Assembly: GCA_034687125.1 (NCBI GenBank)
Contig: JAQGBZ010000106.1
Span: forward strand, 123,802 to 187,801
Source of the DNA: Neelides folsomi
Lineage: Eukaryota > Arthropoda > Collembola > Neelipleona > Neelidae
Length of the DNA stretch: 64,000 bases
Direction of reading: 5' to 3'
Shown: one piece after another, positions 63,934 through 64,000 of the stretch
Layout: each line of letters starts with the position of its first letter
Position numbering within the stretch: the first letter of the stretch is position 1
Program-made: the position numbers and the translations under genes
Notes under the pieces: model-generated
Databases searched by the model: none
Told to the model about the DNA's origin: nothing
Seen by the model: only the letters and a program-made list of their open reading frames with translations

Positions 63934-64000
63934 TGTTCGAATAAGAGCCTCTGTTCGAATAATAGCCCTGCTCGAATAAGAGCCCCCCCTCGAAACCTAA
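63934..64000. repeat. TTCGAATAAGAGCC tandem repeat at the window edge
   Basis: Three copies of a unit near GTTCGAATAAGAGCCTCT stand in a row (the middle one with AATAATAGCCC), followed by the start of a fourth as CTCGAAACC. The repeat is cut by the end of the window, so its full form cannot be judged. It may be the end of a transposon or a short satellite. Confidence 0.65.

Noticed and set aside
1-64000. CRISPR arrays, bacterial operons, riboswitches, phage or integron features
   Set aside because: None seen; intron-containing genes and metazoan families show this is eukaryotic nuclear DNA.

Overview
The window reads as nuclear DNA of an arthropod, probably an insect or close hexapod relative. 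The evidence is short spliceosomal introns in compact genes, metazoan secreted and membrane families in tandem duplicates, Tc1/mariner elements with TA target duplications, and TTAGG-like motifs. I cannot name the species. All exon models below were built by hand from open frames, splice sites and agreement between paralogs, and each total coding length divides by three.

Layout. 1-35.4 kb is very AT-rich, gene-dense and full of small DNA transposons. In order: the 3' end of an unknown gene (+, 3-200); two tandem secreted DNA/RNA non-specific endonucleases (-, 437-2491 and 3011-4914); a lipocalin-like secreted protein (+, 5957-6782); mitochondrial ribosomal protein L44 (+, 7254-8755); a FAAH2-type amidase (-, 9102-11275); a possible small membrane protein with an in-frame TAG (-, 12758-13369); four tandem matrix metalloproteinase copies (+, 15107-27000), of which one lacks the cysteine switch and hemopexin domain and one is a pseudogene; and a truncated ELOVL duplicate joined to a Tc1 fragment, followed by two intact ELOVL fatty-acid elongases (-, 29208-30265 and 33076-34122).

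From about 35.4 kb to the end the DNA changes character. It is less AT-rich, full of GGAAAG/CTTTCC-type tracts and TAC/GTA-rich patches, and has very few recognisable transposons. It holds one gene, TMTC2 (+, 37575-56665, nine exons with introns up to 6.8 kb), then 7.3 kb in which I see no gene. A TTCGAATAAGAGCC tandem repeat starts at the right edge.

Common threads. Tandem duplication is the main mode of change on the left (endonucleases, MMPs, ELOVLs). Three non-canonical GC-AG introns occur in these duplicated genes, at positions where paralogs keep GT. Three foldback elements share a GGCTGAGATCCC-like terminus, 8-9 bp target duplications and internal TTAGG-like repeats. MMP copy 4 carries three nested or abutting transposons in its first intron yet stays fully open.
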